This document shows positions 50,397 through 53,625 of a DNA stretch of 53,625 nt, piece by piece. Numbering within the stretch: position 1 is the stretch's first letter; every line of letters begins with the position of its first letter. Source of the stretch: Acidimicrobiaceae bacterium (GTDB taxonomy: Bacteria; Actinomycetota; Acidimicrobiia; Acidimicrobiales; RAAP-2); contig DAHUZS010000063.1 of NCBI GenBank assembly GCA_027315045.1, positions 1-53,625 of the forward strand, given 5' to 3'. Made by a program: the position numbers and the translations under genes. Below the pieces are notes generated by a model. The model saw only the letters and a program-made list of their open reading frames with translations, did not search any database and had not been told where the DNA came from.

Positions 50397-50924
50397 GTGA
50401 ACTGCGCGGCCTGCGGCAGGGAGCTGCTCACCTCGGAATGGCGGTGCCCGGCCTGCGGTACCCCGGCCGGCAATTTGGCACCGATCCGCCGGCTCCCCTC
50501 CCGGCGCTTCGACCGGTCGCGCTGGTCGAGCACCGACGTGATCGCCGGTGCGGCGACCCTGGTCCTGTTGGTGGCGCTGTTCCTGCCGTGGTTCGGGGTC
50601 TCGCTCGGGGTGATCGGCTTCAGTGTGGACGGGCTGAGCGCGCACGGCTACCTGTACCTGGTCCTGGTGCTCGGCGCGGCCGAACTCGGTTACCTTGGCG
50701 TGCTCTCGGGTGTGCCCGGGGTGCGTCGGCGCATCCCGTGGCCGCACGAGACCCTGATCGAGACGGCCAACGTCGTCAACCTGTTCATCGTGTTGGTCGC
50801 CTTCGCCAACAAGGGGCCGAGCGGGATCGGTTGGCGCTACGGCGCGTTCGTAGCGGTCGCCGCCGCGGCCGTGGCGGCCCTGCCCAAGGCGGTCGTCTCG
50901 CTCCTCAGACGGGTCCGGCGCTAG
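50397..50924 (+). CDS. Zinc-ribbon membrane protein
   Basis: 175 aa from GTG 50397 after GGGAGAGGAG. The start CAACGRELLTSEWRCPACG is a C-x2-C-x12-C-x2-C zinc ribbon. After a basic linker come about four hydrophobic helices (VIAGAATLVLLVALFLPWFGV, YLYLVLVLGAAELGYLGVL, VVNLFIVLVAFA, YGAFVAVAAAAVAALP). The layout is common in actinobacterial membrane proteins of unknown role. Confidence 0.8.
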   Translation: MNCAACGRELLTSEWRCPACGTPAGNLAPIRRLPSRRFDRSRWSSTDVIAGAATLVLLVALFLPWFGVSLGVIGFSVDGLSAHGYLYLVLVLGAAELGYLGVLSGVPGVRRRIPWPHETLIETANVVNLFIVLVAFANKGPSGIGWRYGAFVAVAAAAVAALPKAVVSLLRRVRR

Positions 50925-50930
50925 CTTCGC

Positions 50931-52478
50931 TCACAGGACGATCTCGACGAGGGTCGGGCCCGGGGTCGCCAGCGCCGCGGCGAGGTGGGTGCCGAACTCC
51001 TCGGCCGTGGTGGATCGCCATGCGGTTAGGCCGAGCGCCCTCGCCAGTCCGCAGAAGTCGATGTCGGGCCGGCCGAGATCGAGCATGTCGGTGGCCCGGG
51101 TGCCGCCGCCCTCGGCGCCCACCCGCTGGAGCTCCATGTTCAAGATCGCGTACGAGTGGTTGTTGAACAGGACGGTCGTCACGTCGAGACCGAGCCGCGC
51201 CATGGTCCACCAGGACTGGAGCGTGTACATCGCCGCGCCGTCGGCCTGCAGCGACACGACGGGGCGGTCGGGGCAGGCGACGGCGGCGCCGACCGCCACC
51301 GGGGGGCCCTGGCCGATGGCGCCACCGGTCAGGTGCAGCCAGTCGTGCGGTGGACTGCCGGCTGTCTGCTGGGCTGCGAAGAGGCTCGAGGTGGTGCCGT
51401 CGTCCGAGATGATGGCGTTATCTGGGAGGAGGGCGCCGAGGGCGGCCCCGGCCGAGCGGGTCGTGAGCTCGCCGGTGGGGAGTTCGGGGCGACCGCTCGG
51501 TGCGTAGGCGGCCGGCGCCTTGTCGGCACCTAGCTCTTCTGCCAACGCTGCCAGCGCGCCCGGGATGTCGTCGGTCGCACCGGCCAGCAGATGAACCTCG
51601 CAGCCCTCGGGGGTCAGCCAGCTCGGCTTGTTCGGGTAGGCGAAGAAGCTGACCGGCGGCTGGGCGTCCACCAGCACGAGGTGGCGGACGCCGGCCAAAG
51701 AGGCGGTGACCATCTCTCCCAGGTACGGGAGGCGCTCGACCTGAACCACCCCGGCCCCCCGGGTGACCCGGGCGGGGAAGGTCTCGGAGGCCAGCGTGGC
51801 CCCCGTCGCACCGGCGACTCTGCTGGCCGAGGCGAGGGCGTCGGGTCCGAGGGCGCCGTTGCCGAGGAGAATTACCGCCGGCTCGCGGCGGCCAAGCGCG
51901 GCCGCCACCGCGTGGACCCGCTCGGCGTCGACGGTGGGGGTCGGAGGGGGCGGGGGGGATGGGGCGACGGCGCCACCCTGCTCCCAGGAGACGTCGGCCG
52001 GGAGCACCAGGGTCGCGACCTGACCGGGCGGCCCGACCGCCGCCCGGTATGCCTCCACGGCGTCGGCGCCGACCGTCTCGGGGGCGCCCGCCCACCGGAC
52101 GAAGCCGGGCGAGACGCTCCGCGCGATGGACTCAATGTCTGACTCGAGGGGTGCGTCGAACTTCTTGTGGTAGGTGGCGTGATCGCCGACGATGTTGACG
52201 ATCGGCGTCCGTGCCCGCCTCGCGTTGTGGAGGTTGGCCAGCCCGTTCCCGAGTCCCGGGCCGAGGTGCAGGAGCGTCGCCGCCGGCCGGCCGGCCATGC
52301 GCCCATACCCGTCGGCAGCCCCGGTCGCCACGCCCTCGAACAGGGTGAGGACCCCACGGAGCTCGGGCACCGCGTCAAGCGTGGCCACGAAGTGCATCTC
52401 TGAGGTCCCCGGATTCATGAAACAGACCTCGACCCCGCAGCCGACGAGGGTCCGGGCCAGTGACTGCGCGCCATTCAT
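50931..52478 (-). CDS. Thiamine-diphosphate enzyme, acetolactate-synthase-like (IlvX type)
   Basis: 515 aa from ATG 52478. Pyr domain: CFMNPGTSEMHFVATLD, LFEGVATGAADGYGRMAGRPA with the ThDP-activating Glu, LHLGPGLGNGLANLHNARRA. PP domain: LHLTGGAIGQGPPVAVGAA, then QADGAAMYTLQSWW with NNHSYAILN forming the Mg-ThDP motif. The sequence opening MNGAQSLARTLV and NPGTSEMHF is that of mycobacterial IlvX-type proteins, which I recall as paralogues distinct from true acetohydroxyacid synthase. Not linked to ilvN/ilvC here, so a role other than branched-chain synthesis is likely. Confidence 0.85.
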   Translation of the reverse strand: MNGAQSLARTLVGCGVEVCFMNPGTSEMHFVATLDAVPELRGVLTLFEGVATGAADGYGRMAGRPAATLLHLGPGLGNGLANLHNARRARTPIVNIVGDHATYHKKFDAPLESDIESIARSVSPGFVRWAGAPETVGADAVEAYRAAVGPPGQVATLVLPADVSWEQGGAVAPSPPPPPTPTVDAERVHAVAAALGRREPAVILLGNGALGPDALASASRVAGATGATLASETFPARVTRGAGVVQVERLPYLGEMVTASLAGVRHLVLVDAQPPVSFFAYPNKPSWLTPEGCEVHLLAGATDDIPGALAALAEELGADKAPAAYAPSGRPELPTGELTTRSAGAALGALLPDNAIISDDGTTSSLFAAQQTAGSPPHDWLHLTGGAIGQGPPVAVGAAVACPDRPVVSLQADGAAMYTLQSWWTMARLGLDVTTVLFNNHSYAILNMELQRVGAEGGGTRATDMLDLGRPDIDFCGLARALGLTAWRSTTAEEFGTHLAAALATPGPTLVEIVL

Positions 52479-52607
52479 CGACGGGCACCCCCTCTCTCGG
52501 GCCGATGTTAGGGGTTGAGCGTCCGAAGCGGGTCGGTGTGGGGGGACGACTGGCGTCGTTGCGCTCGGTGGTCAATGCTCGGGGCACTCTGGAAGGAGGA
52601 GCGAGCC

Positions 52608-53090
52608 ATGACGATCGCGGTCGGTGACAGGATCCCCGAGGCCCAGCTGAGGATCATGACGGACCAAGGCCCTCGACCGGTCCGCTCGAGCGACGTGCTT
52701 GGGGAGGGCAAGGTCGTGCTCTTCGCCGTGCCCGGCGCCTTCACCCCCACCTGCTCCGACCACCACCTGCCGGGTTTCGTGGTCAGGGCGGACGAGATCA
52801 AGGCCAAGGGGGTCGCCACCATCGCCTGCATCGCGGTGAACGATCCGTTCGTTATGGGTGCATGGGGTCGCGACCAGAAGGTCGGGGACCGGGTGAGCAT
52901 GCTCTCGGACGGCAACGGCGAGTTCACCCGGCTAATGGGCCTCGAGATGGACGGGAGCGCCTTCGGCCTCGGGTCCCGCTCACAGCGCTACGCCGCCATC
53001 TTGGAGGACGGCGTGGTCAGGGCGCTCTTCGTCGAGGAGAAGCCGGGCCTCGACGTGAGTTCGGCCGAATCGGTCCTCGCCGCGCTCTGA
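52608..53090 (+). CDS. Peroxiredoxin (Prx5/AhpC-TSA family)
   Basis: 160 aa from ATG 52608 with GGAAGGAGGAG ahead. Thioredoxin-fold peroxidase: VVLFAVPGAFTPTCSDHHLPGF holds the peroxidatic Cys49 in the PxxxT-x2-C setting typical of Prx5. ACIAVNDPFVMGAWG and SDGNGEFTRLMGL are further Prx5 marks. No second Cys of the atypical 2-Cys type is evident downstream, so it probably acts as a 1-Cys enzyme reduced by an external thiol. Confidence 0.93.
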   Translation: MTIAVGDRIPEAQLRIMTDQGPRPVRSSDVLGEGKVVLFAVPGAFTPTCSDHHLPGFVVRADEIKAKGVATIACIAVNDPFVMGAWGRDQKVGDRVSMLSDGNGEFTRLMGLEMDGSAFGLGSRSQRYAAILEDGVVRALFVEEKPGLDVSSAESVLAAL

Positions 53091-53098
53091 ACCGACGT

Positions 53099-53623
53099 TC
53101 AGCGTTCTTCCGAGCCGTCGCCACTCCGGTCCGAGAGGGTCGTCCCGAGCAAAAGCTCGATCGCCCGGATGTCCTCTGAGCGGATCGCGCCGGTCGCGCC
53201 CCCACCGCCATGCCGCTGGGCCTGGATCATCCGGACGAAACGGCGGAGCAGCTCCCGCTCGGGCCCTGCCACCGAGTTGAGCCTGGCCTCCACGTCGACC
53301 CGGGTTTCCTGGGGTTCTGTCCCCGGGTTCGCCGGTGCCTTGGGCTCCGGCGCGGGCAGGAGCAGATCGACCGGTACGTCGTAGAGCACGGCCAGCCGTT
53401 GGAGCCGCGGCACCGAGATTGCTCGCTCACCTCGTTCGTACGCCCCGAGAACCGACGCCTTGAACTCCTGATCCGACATGGTCTCGACCGCCTGGAGCGA
53501 CAGCCGGAGCTGCTGGCGCACCCGCCGCAGGCATGCCCCGACCGCCCGGGCGTAGGACGCTGAGTCCTCGGGACTGTCGATCGGCTGCTCTTCGTCCTCG
53601 GTCACTGTCGACCTCGCCGCCAC
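53099..53623 (-). CDS. bldD: BldD-like XRE-family transcriptional regulator
   Basis: 174 aa if GTG 53623, two bases from the window edge, is the start; a longer or shorter N-terminus is possible. The helix-turn-helix (YARAVGACLRRVRQQLRLSL, VLGAYERGERAISVPRLQRLA, YDVPVDLLLPAPEP) is that of Streptomyces BldD, the developmental master repressor. In the C-terminal domain, where BldD binds c-di-GMP through RGD-x8-RQDD, this protein reads R137-H-G and R148-S-E-D, so the first Asp is lost while spacing is kept. It also ends soon after, lacking the last part of BldD. Confidence 0.85.
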   Translation of the reverse strand: MAARSTVTEDEEQPIDSPEDSASYARAVGACLRRVRQQLRLSLQAVETMSDQEFKASVLGAYERGERAISVPRLQRLAVLYDVPVDLLLPAPEPKAPANPGTEPQETRVDVEARLNSVAGPERELLRRFVRMIQAQRHGGGGATGAIRSEDIRAIELLLGTTLSDRSGDGSEER

Positions 53624-53625
53624 GA

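Noticed and set aside
1-53625. Mobile element or phage origin of the molybdoenzyme island
   Set aside because: No transposase, integrase, tRNA edge or terminal repeats were seen, and base composition is uniform.

Overview
The window reads as chromosomal DNA of a very high-GC actinobacterium. GTG and TTG starts are frequent, genes overlap by ATGA or GTGA, there is a BldD-type regulator, an F420-biosynthesis gene (cofD), two luciferase-like (LLM) flavin/F420 enzymes and an IlvX-like protein. An Acidimicrobiia-like lineage is plausible, but this is inference; no rRNA or other marker gene is present.

Region 1 (1-18.1 kb, all + strand) is a large island of type II DMSO-reductase-family molybdoenzymes (relatives of ethylbenzene dehydrogenase, dimethylsulfide dehydrogenase, selenate/chlorate reductases and steroid C25 dehydrogenase). 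It holds four catalytic alpha subunits (the first cut by the window edge), two 4Fe-4S beta subunits, two heme-b gamma subunits and two TorD/NarJ-like delta chaperones. Two alpha subunits are orphans, embedded among an unusual nitroreductase-fold protein, two small CopD-like membrane proteins and a degenerate AMP-ligase-like protein. The second complete set (alpha4-gamma2-beta2-delta2) is preceded by a 58-aa charged protein and a palindrome that closely matches the DosR/DevR dormancy box. The alpha subunits whose N-termini are visible lack a twin-arginine signal, so the enzymes are probably cytoplasmic.

Region 2 (17.8-22.4 kb) has cofD on the minus strand, with a long tail-to-tail overlap with delta2. 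A second Dos-type palindrome follows, and then an acyl-CoA dehydrogenase, nitroreductase and thiolase operon that looks like a short CoA-thioester catabolic module. I infer that the molybdoenzymes hydroxylate an unactivated substrate and that this operon could handle downstream CoA intermediates; the substrate cannot be read from sequence.

Region 3 (22.4-27.1 kb) is a copper module (copZ-copA-csoR, with an inverted-repeat operator), a decayed cupredoxin gene and a tandem pair of Dos-type palindromes in front of a small SHOCT-domain membrane protein.

Region 4 (27.1-53.6 kb) is mixed accessory metabolism. It includes two intact MFS transporters, a kinase-like phosphotransferase, an ATP-grasp protein, an FMN-dependent hydroxyacid oxidase, a nicotinamidase, an SDR-LLM-esterase operon, a VOC protein, a sulfatase-SRPBCC pair, a DinB-like protein, an alkylsulfatase-like metallo-hydrolase, a MerR regulator, an IlvX-like ThDP enzyme, a peroxiredoxin and a BldD homologue. 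Six loci between 22 and 48 kb are broken by stops, frameshifts or truncation: a YdeI-like remnant, cupredoxin, GNAT, TetR, CorA and an MFS transporter. They are either real decay or base-level assembly errors. No tRNA, rRNA, CRISPR array, transposase or integrase was seen.
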